A stretch of 14,894 nt of DNA from Prevotellaceae bacterium. Lineage in GTDB: Bacteria; Bacteroidota; Bacteroidia; Bacteroidales; Bacteroidaceae. The notes beneath the pieces are model-generated. The model was not told the DNA's origin and made no database searches. It saw only the letters and a program-made list of their open reading frames with translations. The position numbers and the translations under genes are program-made. The DNA is taken from assembly GCA_031262265.1 (NCBI GenBank), contig JAISIB010000103.1, positions 1 to 14,894 on the forward strand. Reading direction: 5' to 3'. Below are positions 1-6,359 of this stretch, one piece after another; position 1 is the stretch's first letter, and each line of letters begins with the position of its first letter.

Positions 1-12
1 CTGTGAGGCCAT

Positions 13-249
13 ACGCAACGCCGCAGGCGTTGAATTTGCGTAACCCCATGCAAGCGGAGCGGAGCGACGCGCAGCTTGGGGATAGTAGTGTCTCCTCTCC
101 CCACAACTCCGACAGGAGTTGAACCCACTTCGGGGTTCAGTGAGTGGGGAACACCTCCACTGCGGGTTTCACCCTCAGTTACGCAAATTCAACGCCTGCG
201 GCGTTGCGTTATGTTACGTCTCCGCGTAGCCTAATGCCTGCGGCGTTAC
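13..249. repeat. Hairpin-rich palindromic intergenic element
   Basis: Bases 1-353 hold no convincing gene, and most of that stretch is nested inverted repeats. The outer arms, 13-44 and 178-209, are perfect 32-nt reverse complements. Each arm contains a small hairpin of the form AACGCC-loop-GGCGTT (17-31 and 191-205), and a near copy with one base changed lies at 233-247. Between the arms are CAAGC/GCTTG (51-55 with 74-78) flanked by C and G runs, and a compact two-hairpin structure at 98-150. This is the architecture of a REP- or MITE-like intergenic element, or of a structured RNA. No transposase or clear target-site duplication is visible. The identity is inferred from symmetry only, and copy number in the genome cannot be seen from one window. 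Confidence 0.6.
98..150. repeat. Three-stem inverted-repeat structure inside the palindromic element
   Basis: An outer 7-bp stem (TCCCCAC at 98-104 with GTGGGGA at 144-150) encloses two adjacent perfect hairpins. The first is CAACTCC (104-110), loop GACA, GGAGTTG (115-121). The second is GAACCC (121-126), a 6-nt loop, GGGTTC (133-138). Neighbouring stems share a base at their junctions (104 and 121), so one end pair must open if all three form together. The arrangement would fold as a three-way junction in RNA or a cruciform in DNA. Function is unknown. Confidence 0.6.
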
Positions 250-285
250 CTATTTTTCCTTCTATTTTGTACTCTGATTCGTGTT

Positions 286-319
286 TTTGCATGCGGACAG
301 CAGGATATTCGTACCTTTG
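286..319 (+). promoter_or_regulatory. Bacteroidetes -33/-7 promoter for sufE
   Basis: TTTG at 286-289 is followed after 22 bases by TACCTTTG at 312-319, a full match to the Bacteroidetes primary-sigma pattern TTTG/TAnnTTTG. Transcription would start near 326, leaving a leader of about 28 nt before the sufE ATG at 354. Confidence 0.75.
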
Positions 320-353
320 CCGGTGAGTGTGATTTCACATACTTCTATTAGTT

Positions 354-791
354 ATGACCATAGACGAACAGCAGGACGAAATTATTTCCGAGTTTAGCGA
401 ACTGGACGATTGGATGGATCGCTATCAGTTGTTGATTGACTTGGGTAGCGAGCAACCGCCGCTACCTGCAGCGTACAAGACGGAGCAAAACTTGATTGAC
501 GGGTGTCAGAGCCGCGTGTGGCTACAAGCCGACTTGCAGCCGGACGGCACGGTATCGTTTCAGGCGGAAAGCGATGCGCTAATCGTGAAAGGCATCGTTA
601 CGTTGCTGATTAAGGTACTGTCGGGGCAACCGCCGCAGGAGATACTCGCCGCCGACCTCTATTTTATTGATCGGATTGGTCTGAAAGAACATTTGTCTCC
701 GACTCGCAGCAACGGACTACTGTCGATGGTGAAGCAGATGCGTCTTTATGCGCTTGCATTCCAATCGAAGCTCGGTACAGCTGCCAAATAG
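354..791 (+). CDS. sufE: SufE family Fe-S cluster assembly protein
   Basis: Cysteine desulfuration acceptor. SufE takes persulfide sulfur from the SufS cysteine desulfurase and passes it to the SufBCD scaffold for Fe-S cluster assembly in the cytoplasm. The 145-residue length fits the family (about 138-145). The signature DGCQSRVW puts the sulfur-accepting cysteine at residue 51. The stretch LIVKGIVTLLIKVLSG and the C-terminal GLKEHLSPTRSNGLLSMVKQ are characteristic. The start is supported by the promoter just upstream. No suf operon partners are adjacent, so this is a stand-alone copy, which is usual in Bacteroidales. Its last 42 codons or so lie antisense to the 3' end of the convergent CPBP gene, an unusually long convergent overlap. 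Confidence 0.95.
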   Translation: MTIDEQQDEIISEFSELDDWMDRYQLLIDLGSEQPPLPAAYKTEQNLIDGCQSRVWLQADLQPDGTVSFQAESDALIVKGIVTLLIKVLSGQPPQEILAADLYFIDRIGLKEHLSPTRSNGLLSMVKQMRLYALAFQSKLGTAAK

Positions 792-1530
792 CGTAGGCCA
801 GCAAGGCCGTGCTGCCGACGACGAATAGCACGGCTCCCACCGCGTTCAATCCCAATGCCTCGAACGTATAGTAGGCTTTGTCTTCTCCCGTATAGATTGT
901 CAACCACGACATGCCGTTGTTCACGACGTGCAACACCAATCCGGGCATGATGCTTTGCGTGCGATAGTAGATCCATGCCAAAAAGCTTCCCATGAGTAGC
1001 GCGTACACGCTTTGCTCGGGATTCCAGTGGACGAGGGCGAAGATGAGGGCGGAAACCGTGATGGCTATCCATGGTTTGAAGCGTCGCAACAGCAGTCCGA
1101 GTATGGCTACGCGAAACAACAACTCTTCCATCAACGGCCCGACGAAGACCAAATCAATGGCTCCTATCGGGTTGTGCGCAAGCTCTTGAAATTGGGTTTC
1201 CAACGTGTTCTCCAAATGCGGGAGCACGTAGGCGATGCCGTCCATGAAGCCAAAGTTGCCGACGTAGGCCACTGCCAACCATCCCATAAACTTCCAACCG
1301 ACAAACGACCAGCTCGTTCGTCGGCGCGGGACGTATCCTTTCACGTACAAGTGTATCAGAACGAAGAGCGTCGTCAGACACAAAATCCATTCCAACGGGA
1401 GGGACGAAGAAGCTCCGGCTTGTACGTCTCCCGAACTTACTGCGAAAATCGTATAGCATACGCTGATAATGGCATAAGCCAGTATGTTATATAGGAAATA
1501 AAAGAGGAGGAGGATAATTATCTGTTTCAT
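664..1530 (-). CDS. CPBP family intramembrane metalloprotease
   Basis: Predicted multi-pass membrane protein of the CPBP (CAAX protease and bacteriocin-processing; Abi/Rce1-like) family, 288 residues. The diagnostic motifs are all present: EELLFR (residues 135-140) supplies the glutamate pair and arginine, FALVH (164-168) supplies the second-motif histidine, and HVVNN (201-205) supplies the third. Hydrophobic segments lie at about 1-33, 48-66, 82-100, 125-150, 155-172, 176-200 and 228-252. Family members cleave or process membrane-associated peptides; the substrate here is unknown. The tail after residue 247 is hydrophilic and is encoded antisense to sufE, so that tail is probably dispensable for the fold. 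A TACCTTTG box sits 28 bases before the ATG on this strand. Confidence 0.9.
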   Translation of the reverse strand: MKQIIILLLFYFLYNILAYAIISVCYTIFAVSSGDVQAGASSSLPLEWILCLTTLFVLIHLYVKGYVPRRRTSWSFVGWKFMGWLAVAYVGNFGFMDGIAYVLPHLENTLETQFQELAHNPIGAIDLVFVGPLMEELLFRVAILGLLLRRFKPWIAITVSALIFALVHWNPEQSVYALLMGSFLAWIYYRTQSIMPGLVLHVVNNGMSWLTIYTGEDKAYYTFEALGLNAVGAVLFVVGSTALLAYAIWQLYRASIGMQAHKDASASPSTVVRCCESETNVLSDQSDQ

Positions 1531-1558
1531 GATTCGAGGGGTGTATTTATTACGCGTA

Positions 1559-1593
1559 CAAAGGTACTTGAAATCCGCTAATGCAGGTAGAAA
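1559..1593 (-). promoter_or_regulatory. Promoter for the CPBP protease gene
   Basis: On the minus strand TACCTTTG occupies 1566-1559. A near-consensus -33 element (TTTC) sits at 1593-1590, 23 bases upstream. Transcription would begin near 1552, about 22 nt before the ATG at 1530. It lies just downstream of the small-RNA terminator, so the two transcripts look independent. Confidence 0.65.
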
Positions 1594-1599
1594 CGGTTT

Positions 1600-1633
1600 A
1601 AAAAAAAATTAGCCATCTTCACAGACAGCCAAT
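1600..1633 (-). terminator. Rho-independent terminator of the candidate small RNA
   Basis: On the minus strand ATTGGCTGTC (1633-1624) pairs over 10 positions, three of them G-T wobbles, with GATGGCTAAT (1617-1608) around a 6-nt loop. It is followed immediately by eight T (1607-1600). This is a classic intrinsic terminator shape. Confidence 0.75.
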
Positions 1634-1668
1634 CTTTATTAACCTTAAATCTAATACCATGAAAAACA
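1600..1668 (-). ncRNA. Candidate small RNA with its own promoter and terminator
   Basis: The gap between the rlmI-like gene and the CPBP gene contains, on the minus strand, a TATCTTTG -7 box (1681-1674). About 40 nt of AU-rich, largely unstructured sequence follows, then a 10-bp hairpin and a run of T. The predicted transcript runs from about 1668 to 1600, roughly 65-70 nt. No plausible open reading frame fits inside it, and the 70-codon frame crossing the region (1790-1578) resembles nothing I know. The segment at 1632-1662 on this strand looks familiar to me from other Bacteroidales intergenic regions, but that is unverified memory. It could also be a terminated leader that sometimes reads into the CPBP gene. 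The 5' end is inferred from the box position. Confidence 0.5.
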
Positions 1669-1673
1669 CGTTG

Positions 1674-1681
1674 CAAAGATA
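1674..1681 (-). promoter_or_regulatory. -7 promoter box of the candidate small RNA
   Basis: TATCTTTG on the minus strand matches TAnnTTTG exactly. I could not find a good TTTG element at the expected distance upstream, so support rests on the -7 box and on the terminator placed about 70 nt downstream. Confidence 0.5.
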
Positions 1682-1779
1682 AGGGGGTTTCGTCACTCAC
1701 GCCTAATAAATCAGAGAAAATCTTCGCTGTTATTAGCTTTTTTAACATTATAAGGAGCTTTTGTAATGGAAATGAAACA

Positions 1780-2961
1780 TTATTCAACATAAAGTACCAA
1801 TCCTTTGAGATATTCGCCTTCGGGATGGTAGATGTTGATGGGGTGGTCGGCCGGTTGCGTCAGTTGATGTAAAATACGCACCTTGCGTCCGGTCTGGGCG
1901 GCGGCGGTGAATACGGACGTACGGAACTGGTCTTTGCCGACTACTTGCGAGCAGGAAAACGTGAACAGGATTCCGCCCGGAAGAATCTTCTCCATCGCTT
2001 TGGCATTCAGCTTGCGGTAGCCTTGTAGGGCGTTTCGTAGAGCGTCTTTGTGCTTGGCGAAGGCCGGAGGGTCGAGAACGATGAGGTCGTATCGGTCGTC
2101 CGTGCGATCGAGGTAGCGGAAGGCGTCTTCGGCGAAGGCTGCGTGCCGCGTGTCATCGGGGAAATTCAACGCTACGTTTCGTTCGGTCAGGGCAATGGCT
2201 TTGGCCGAGCTATCTATCGAATGTACAAGTTTTGCACCGCCTCGCATGGCGTAGAAAGAGAAACCTCCGGTGTAGCAGAACATATTTAATACCGACCGTC
2301 CGCGCGCGTAGCGTTCGAGCAATGCCCGATTCTCTCGCTGGTCGATGAAGAAACCCGTCTTTTGTCCTTTCAGCCAATCCACGTGAAAGCGCAAGCCGTA
2401 TTCGGTCGCTACGTCGTCGGTGCTGCCGCCTTTCAGAAAACCGTTTTCGGGCGACAGGTCTGCCTTGTAAGGCAACGTCGTCTCCGATTTGTAGTAGATA
2501 TTGTCAATACTCGCGCCCATCACGTCGCTCAGTGCCTGTGCGATACGCATACGGTCTTTGTGCATGCCCGCAGAATGCGCCTGCATGACGGCCGTATGGG
2601 CATAGACGTCTATGATCAAGCCGGGTAGATTGTCGCCTTCGCCGTGCACGAGTCGATAGGTATCGTTGGTCGGGGTCTCCAAACCCAATGCCTGCCGTAC
2701 CTCGTAGGCCGTTTGCAGTTTGCGCCGCCAGAAGGCGTCGTCTATCTCTTCCTGTTCAAAACTCAGGACGCGCACGGCGATGCTGCCGATTTGAAAATGT
2801 CCTTTGGCGATGAATTCGTCTGTCGAGGTATATACGTCTACCACTTCTCCCTCTTCGGGTTTGCCTGTCATACGGGCAATGGCACCCGAGAATATCCACG
2901 GGTGGAAACGTCGCAAGGACTCATCCTTCCCTGCTTTGAGATATACTTTTATGGCTGTCAT
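1780..2961 (-). CDS. RlmI-like 23S rRNA (cytosine-C5) methyltransferase
   Basis: Class I SAM-dependent RNA methyltransferase of the RlmI/YccW type, 393 residues, which is the family length. An N-terminal PUA-like RNA-binding domain spans about 1-75 (HPWIFSGAI at 20-28). A central EEHEC-like region is followed by the Rossmann catalytic domain from about 190. Visible motifs are KGQKTGFFIDQREN (198-211), the SAM-binding VLNMFCYTGGFSFYA (224-238), the acidic D250, LDPPAFAK (296-303) and the catalytic-cysteine motif FSCS (335-338). In E. coli RlmI makes m5C1962 in 23S rRNA; the exact target here is inferred. It is the last gene of a three-gene operon, and its ATG lies inside the exonuclease gene (41-bp overlap), suggesting translational coupling. 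No clear terminator follows it. Confidence 0.9.
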   Translation of the reverse strand: MTAIKVYLKAGKDESLRRFHPWIFSGAIARMTGKPEEGEVVDVYTSTDEFIAKGHFQIGSIAVRVLSFEQEEIDDAFWRRKLQTAYEVRQALGLETPTNDTYRLVHGEGDNLPGLIIDVYAHTAVMQAHSAGMHKDRMRIAQALSDVMGASIDNIYYKSETTLPYKADLSPENGFLKGGSTDDVATEYGLRFHVDWLKGQKTGFFIDQRENRALLERYARGRSVLNMFCYTGGFSFYAMRGGAKLVHSIDSSAKAIALTERNVALNFPDDTRHAAFAEDAFRYLDRTDDRYDLIVLDPPAFAKHKDALRNALQGYRKLNAKAMEKILPGGILFTFSCSQVVGKDQFRTSVFTAAAQTGRKVRILHQLTQPADHPINIYHPEGEYLKGLVLYVE

Positions 2962-3592
2962 TGTTTTTGTCGTTTTCGTTTGCTACGGGTATGATGGCAT
3001 ATTCTCCGGTGCGTCGCAGATTTTCCAAGAGCACGTAGATACGCAGGCACGCCCATGCGTCCATAGCCGCATATAGTTTTTGCGGTTCGGTCAGCGAGGA
3101 GGAGTCCCAGTTGGTGAGCCGTTGCGATTTGGAAATCTTTTCCCGAAACAAAATCGCATAAATCTTTTGCAGGCTGCGATCTTTGATGCCGAACCGGTTG
3201 ACATACTCTTGCAGCTCGATGCAATTACCGGGTTTGAAGTCCTCCCGTTTGTGAAGCATAAAAAAATCGTCGCGCAAGGAAAGTCCTACTTTCGCCGGCG
3301 CGGCACTCTCTAAGAAGCGCACGATGGAAGGCGTGAAGCCCAATTTGTTCAGGCGAAACAGGAAACAACATTCATTCGTGGCCACTTGCAGCAATGCGAC
3401 CTTGTTTTGGCACCCTTTCTGGAAAGAGGGGCGCGTTTCACTGTCGATGCCTACCAACGGTTGCTGCAAGAGATACCGGACGGCCTTTTCGGCTTCACGT
3501 TCATTGTCGATGACATATATTTCCCCTTGATAGGAAGCGCGCGGCATCGTCGTCAGTTGTATTTTGTCAATGGATTCGGGAATGATCATCAT
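2921..3592 (-). CDS. DEDDy 3'-5' exonuclease domain protein (RNase D-like)
   Basis: A 223-residue protein carrying a single DnaQ-fold 3'-5' exonuclease domain (about 25-195), of the kind annotated as 3'-5' exonuclease domain-containing protein 2. The metal-binding residues are visible: D50 and E52 in GIDSETRPSF, D108 or D109 in GLSLRDDFFML, and the DEDDy signature Y174 and D178 in YAAMDAWACLRIY. It lacks the HRDC domains of full RNase D. It probably trims RNA, though DNA substrates cannot be excluded. The ATG overlaps the stop of the upstream DUF5063 gene in an ATGA arrangement, which fixes the start. Its hydrophilic C-terminal tail (about 204-223) is partly encoded in the overlap with the methyltransferase gene, consistent with a conserved RNA-processing unit. 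Confidence 0.9.
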   Translation of the reverse strand: MMIIPESIDKIQLTTMPRASYQGEIYVIDNEREAEKAVRYLLQQPLVGIDSETRPSFQKGCQNKVALLQVATNECCFLFRLNKLGFTPSIVRFLESAAPAKVGLSLRDDFFMLHKREDFKPGNCIELQEYVNRFGIKDRSLQKIYAILFREKISKSQRLTNWDSSSLTEPQKLYAAMDAWACLRIYVLLENLRRTGEYAIIPVANENDKNNDSHKSISQSREG

Positions 3593-4125
3593 ACGTCGTC
3601 GGTATATGTGCGGTTGGCATACTTGATTTCATGCAGGGCACGCATCGTATTGACTAACTTCTGTCCCCACAGCGCGCCGAAATTCTCCTTGCACAGGTAG
3701 AGTGCATCGTTCATCGTCTCGTTCAGTCCCAGCCGAAAGACGAATGTGAAATCTTTCAGGTCTTGATAGATGTCGGCCAAGCCTTCGGAGATGTTTTGCT
3801 TAATCGGTGTGTCGCTGTATTGCATATCTGCGAGAAATACGTCCAAGTAGTCGTCGGTCTCGGCCAGTACGTCCGCCAAACTGATACGGAGCACTTCGTA
3901 AATGTCTTCCGTCACGTAGGTTTCCGGAGCTTCGTCTTCCAACTGCTCTACTTCGGGTAGCATCGCCGCTTTCAGGTAGAGCAACGGCAGCAACTTCAAT
4001 AGCGTATCCACGAAAGCGGTGCGTGGCATCCCTTCGGCCTTTTCGAGAAAGGCGCAGTATTCCGTCGCTACGGTAACGAACTCTATCACATTGCGCTCGA
4101 ATATCGTTTCACTGAATTTTGTCAT
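3589..4125 (-). CDS. DUF5063 family protein
   Basis: A 178-residue, acidic, mostly helical cytoplasmic protein with no signal peptide or membrane segment. It resembles the uncharacterised DUF5063 family of Bacteroidetes, which as I recall occurs next to the same exonuclease and methyltransferase genes. No catalytic motif is recognisable. I placed the start at the ATG at 4125 rather than the in-frame TTG at 4146, because the TTG falls inside the promoter -7 box (4151-4144). It is the first gene of the three-gene operon and shares an ATGA junction with the exonuclease gene. The context suggests a partner or regulator in RNA processing, but that is inference only. Confidence 0.8.
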   Translation of the reverse strand: MTKFSETIFERNVIEFVTVATEYCAFLEKAEGMPRTAFVDTLLKLLPLLYLKAAMLPEVEQLEDEAPETYVTEDIYEVLRISLADVLAETDDYLDVFLADMQYSDTPIKQNISEGLADIYQDLKDFTFVFRLGLNETMNDALYLCKENFGALWGQKLVNTMRALHEIKYANRTYTDDV

Positions 4126-4143
4126 TGTTGTGATTTTAAGCCG

Positions 4144-4151
4144 CAAAGGTA
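4144..4151 (-). promoter_or_regulatory. -7 box of the DUF5063-exonuclease-methyltransferase operon
   Basis: TACCTTTG on the minus strand is an exact TAnnTTTG match, 18 bases before the chosen ATG at 4125. Transcription would start near 4137, giving a short leader. No clear TTTG element was found 19-23 bases upstream. Confidence 0.6.
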
Positions 4152-4310
4152 ATAGGAACTGCCGATTTCATGGAATATTCGGCTCATAAATTTTGAAAAG
4201 CAGTCGTCTCCGATAGATTAAATGGCATCGTAAACTCGTATATAGGTCGTATAAAACACGAAAGTAGTTTATTCGTAGAAAGAAACAGGCGTTTTTTGAA
4301 ACAAAACCCT

Positions 4311-4318
4311 TACTTTTG
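4311..4318 (+). promoter_or_regulatory. -7 box upstream of the FGE-like lipoprotein gene
   Basis: TACTTTTG matches TAnnTTTG. A TTTG at 4295-4298 is only 12 bases upstream, closer than the usual 19-22, so only the -7 box is supported. The leader would be about 57 nt. This box and the one at 4144-4151 point away from each other within the divergent intergenic region. Confidence 0.5.
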
Positions 4319-4381
4319 CGTTCATATAATAAGTAGATTTTTACGACATCGTATTCTATCATTAACTAACTATTATTTCAA

Positions 4382-6202
4382 ATGAAGAAACAGCTTCTTT
4401 TTCTCAGCCTTGTCCTATCGGGGATGTTGGCTTCGTGCTCGGAAGAGTCGTCCGTCAGCGTGATGTTGAACGATGACACTCGCGTCAGTTTCAACGTGCG
4501 GCCGCAAGCCGAATCGCTCGCTACGCGTGCGGACGTGACGCCGCCGACGGTGCCCGACGGGTATGCGTTGCGCTACGTGTTGGAGATTCGGGAAACAGGA
4601 AGTACGGAAGTGCTGCAACGCATCGAGCAGGTGAACGACGCTTCGATGGATTTTAATTTACAGCAAGGCACATACGACTTTCTGTTCTGGGTAGACTACC
4701 TGAAAACGCCTTATCTGTCGGATGCGGAGACCGGTTGCTACGCAGATCAGTTCTATGACACGCAAGACCTGAACGCTGTGGCGCGCATAGCCATTCCTAC
4801 GGATGATTTGTCGGTTTTGGATGCTTTCTCCGGCAAGGCTACGTACACCAAGACGAACGATGCGCTGAATGAATCCATCGTGCTGACTCGCCCGTTCGCC
4901 CGTATCAATCTCATCGTGGCGGAGGCAAAGAAAGCGCGCTTGGAGAAAATAAAATCTCTCCGTTTGTTATCTCCAAAAATCGGTTCGTTAAACGTACAAA
5001 CGGGTAGCATAGTGCCGGCACCTGCTCCGAACCCGGACGCTCATGTGGCGGAGATACCCATGGATACCGTGCAGCTGAGCAAACCGGACGGCTTCTCCGG
5101 AGAAGAGACGAACTTTATATTCGATTATTGGTTCGCTCCGGCTGATGCGGCAGGGACTGTGACGCAGAGCACGATGTCGGTGACGTTTTATTCGGACGCT
5201 GACTACGAGACGATAAACAATACGTTCGATATACCGGCGGCGATTCCGTATATACGCAACTATCAGACCAATCTGACGGCCGGCTATATAGACGACCTCG
5301 GCGGAAGCGTCACGGTGACGGTAGAATCGGCGTGGGAAGACGACGTGATTGATAGAGACTTGGACATGCTTCCTCGTTTCGTGTCTATTCCGGCAAAAGG
5401 CGTCGTTTGGCTAATGGGAGACGAGAGTTGTGCATACAGTGTGCCCATCCACTATGTGAAGTTGACGAAAGATTTCGATATGTCGGAAGCGGAAATAACG
5501 AACGCGATGTATTGTTACTTCCTGAATACGGCAGGTATTATCGGCGAGGAAGACGGGGCAGAACCAAATATAAGAATAGTAGGTAAGAAAGAGCATAATA
5601 TACTAATTTATGAATCCCTGAATGAATCGGATTACGGCGTTCATTGGAACGCTTCGGCATTGAATACGGCGGGTGGTTTGGGCGTTTGGGAGCCTGCTCC
5701 GGAGAAAGATGATTGTCCGGTCGTCAATGTGACATGGTACGGCGCGCAACTCTATGTGGATTGGTTGAGCGACCTGCTCGGGCAAGCCATCAGTCTACCT
5801 ACGGAAGCGCAGTGGGAATTTGCTTGTCGTGCAAATACGAGTACGTTGTATTATTACGGCGAAGAACCGGACGAAGAATATATGTGGTATAACGATAATT
5901 CCGATAGGATTACGCAGCCGGTCAAGACAAGGTTGCCGAATGCGTTCGGTCTGTATGATATGCTCGGCAATGCCGTTGAATGGTGTGACGATTGGTACGG
6001 CACTTATCCCACGGCGGAGACGTCCGAAGACGCTATCGTAGATCCGGTGGGTGCCGATGCCGAAGAGGCTGGCTATCGTGCTGTCGTACGCGGAGGTTCC
6101 GCAGGTACTTTTGACAGCGAAACAACCTCGTTTTGGCGATGGAATTATCCTGCCGATTTCTCCAATGAATACGTGGGTTTCCGCGTCGTTCGGAATCCAT
6201 AG
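4382..6202 (+). CDS. Lipoprotein with DUF6562/fimbrillin-like region and FGE-sulfatase-like domain
   Basis: A 606-residue predicted lipoprotein. The signal peptide ends in the lipobox LASC with the modified cysteine at residue 19, followed by an acidic SEESS stretch of the kind that often sends Bacteroidota lipoproteins to the cell surface. Residues about 30-325 are beta-rich and resemble the DUF6562/fimbrillin-like N-terminal regions of Bacteroidales surface proteins. Residues about 331-606 form a formylglycine-generating-enzyme/SUMF1-like (C-type-lectin-like) domain: EITNAMYCYFLN, LPTEAQWEF (472-480), GNAVEWC (529-535), VRGGS (569-573) and GFRVV (599-603). The segment after RGGS, where SUMF1 has its two catalytic cysteines, contains none, so sulfatase activation is unlikely. 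A structural or ligand-binding role at the surface is more plausible. It is monocistronic, with its own promoter and terminator. Confidence 0.82.
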   Translation: MKKQLLFLSLVLSGMLASCSEESSVSVMLNDDTRVSFNVRPQAESLATRADVTPPTVPDGYALRYVLEIRETGSTEVLQRIEQVNDASMDFNLQQGTYDFLFWVDYLKTPYLSDAETGCYADQFYDTQDLNAVARIAIPTDDLSVLDAFSGKATYTKTNDALNESIVLTRPFARINLIVAEAKKARLEKIKSLRLLSPKIGSLNVQTGSIVPAPAPNPDAHVAEIPMDTVQLSKPDGFSGEETNFIFDYWFAPADAAGTVTQSTMSVTFYSDADYETINNTFDIPAAIPYIRNYQTNLTAGYIDDLGGSVTVTVESAWEDDVIDRDLDMLPRFVSIPAKGVVWLMGDESCAYSVPIHYVKLTKDFDMSEAEITNAMYCYFLNTAGIIGEEDGAEPNIRIVGKKEHNILIYESLNESDYGVHWNASALNTAGGLGVWEPAPEKDDCPVVNVTWYGAQLYVDWLSDLLGQAISLPTEAQWEFACRANTSTLYYYGEEPDEEYMWYNDNSDRITQPVKTRLPNAFGLYDMLGNAVEWCDDWYGTYPTAETSEDAIVDPVGADAEEAGYRAVVRGGSAGTFDSETTSFWRWNYPADFSNEYVGFRVVRNP

Positions 6203-6224
6203 AATTTATATCGAACAAATGTTA

Positions 6225-6270
6225 CCGACGCTCTCTTCGTGCACGCTCACGGAGGGAGCGTCGGCTTTTT
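6225..6270 (+). terminator. Strong rho-independent terminator after the FGE-like lipoprotein gene
   Basis: CCGACGCTCTCT (6225-6236) pairs with AGGGAGCGTCGG (6253-6264), a 12-bp stem with one G-T wobble around a 16-nt loop, followed by CTTTTT. It lies 22 bases after the stop codon. Confidence 0.9.
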
Positions 6271-6306
6271 ATGCGCGGTGGGGATACAAGAGAAGAAAAA
6301 ACATCG

Positions 6307-6314
6307 TATCTTAG
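6307..6314 (+). promoter_or_regulatory. Possible -7 box for the ECF transporter/PRT/oxidoreductase/GH13 operon
   Basis: TATCTTAG matches TAnnTTTG except at one position and lies 46 bases before the first ATG, just downstream of the previous terminator. No matching -33 element is visible. A promoter is expected in this gap, but this particular site is only a candidate. Confidence 0.3.
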
Positions 6315-6359
6315 CGGCATGTTAGTATGTAAATCCTATAAATTAGATACTCAAATGAC

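Noticed and set aside
144..326. 60-codon plus-strand frame in the left intergenic region
   Set aside because: It lies across the palindromic arms and the sufE promoter, has low-complexity composition and no recognisable domain; the repeat structure explains the sequence better.
1..353. CRISPR array or tRNA gene in the left repeat region
   Set aside because: The repeats are inverted, not regularly spaced direct repeats, and no cloverleaf with a T-loop or an anticodon arm can be drawn.
1578..1790. 70-codon minus-strand frame after the rlmI-like gene
   Set aside because: It begins inside the end of the methyltransferase gene and runs through the small-RNA promoter, hairpin and poly-T terminator, and resembles no family I know.
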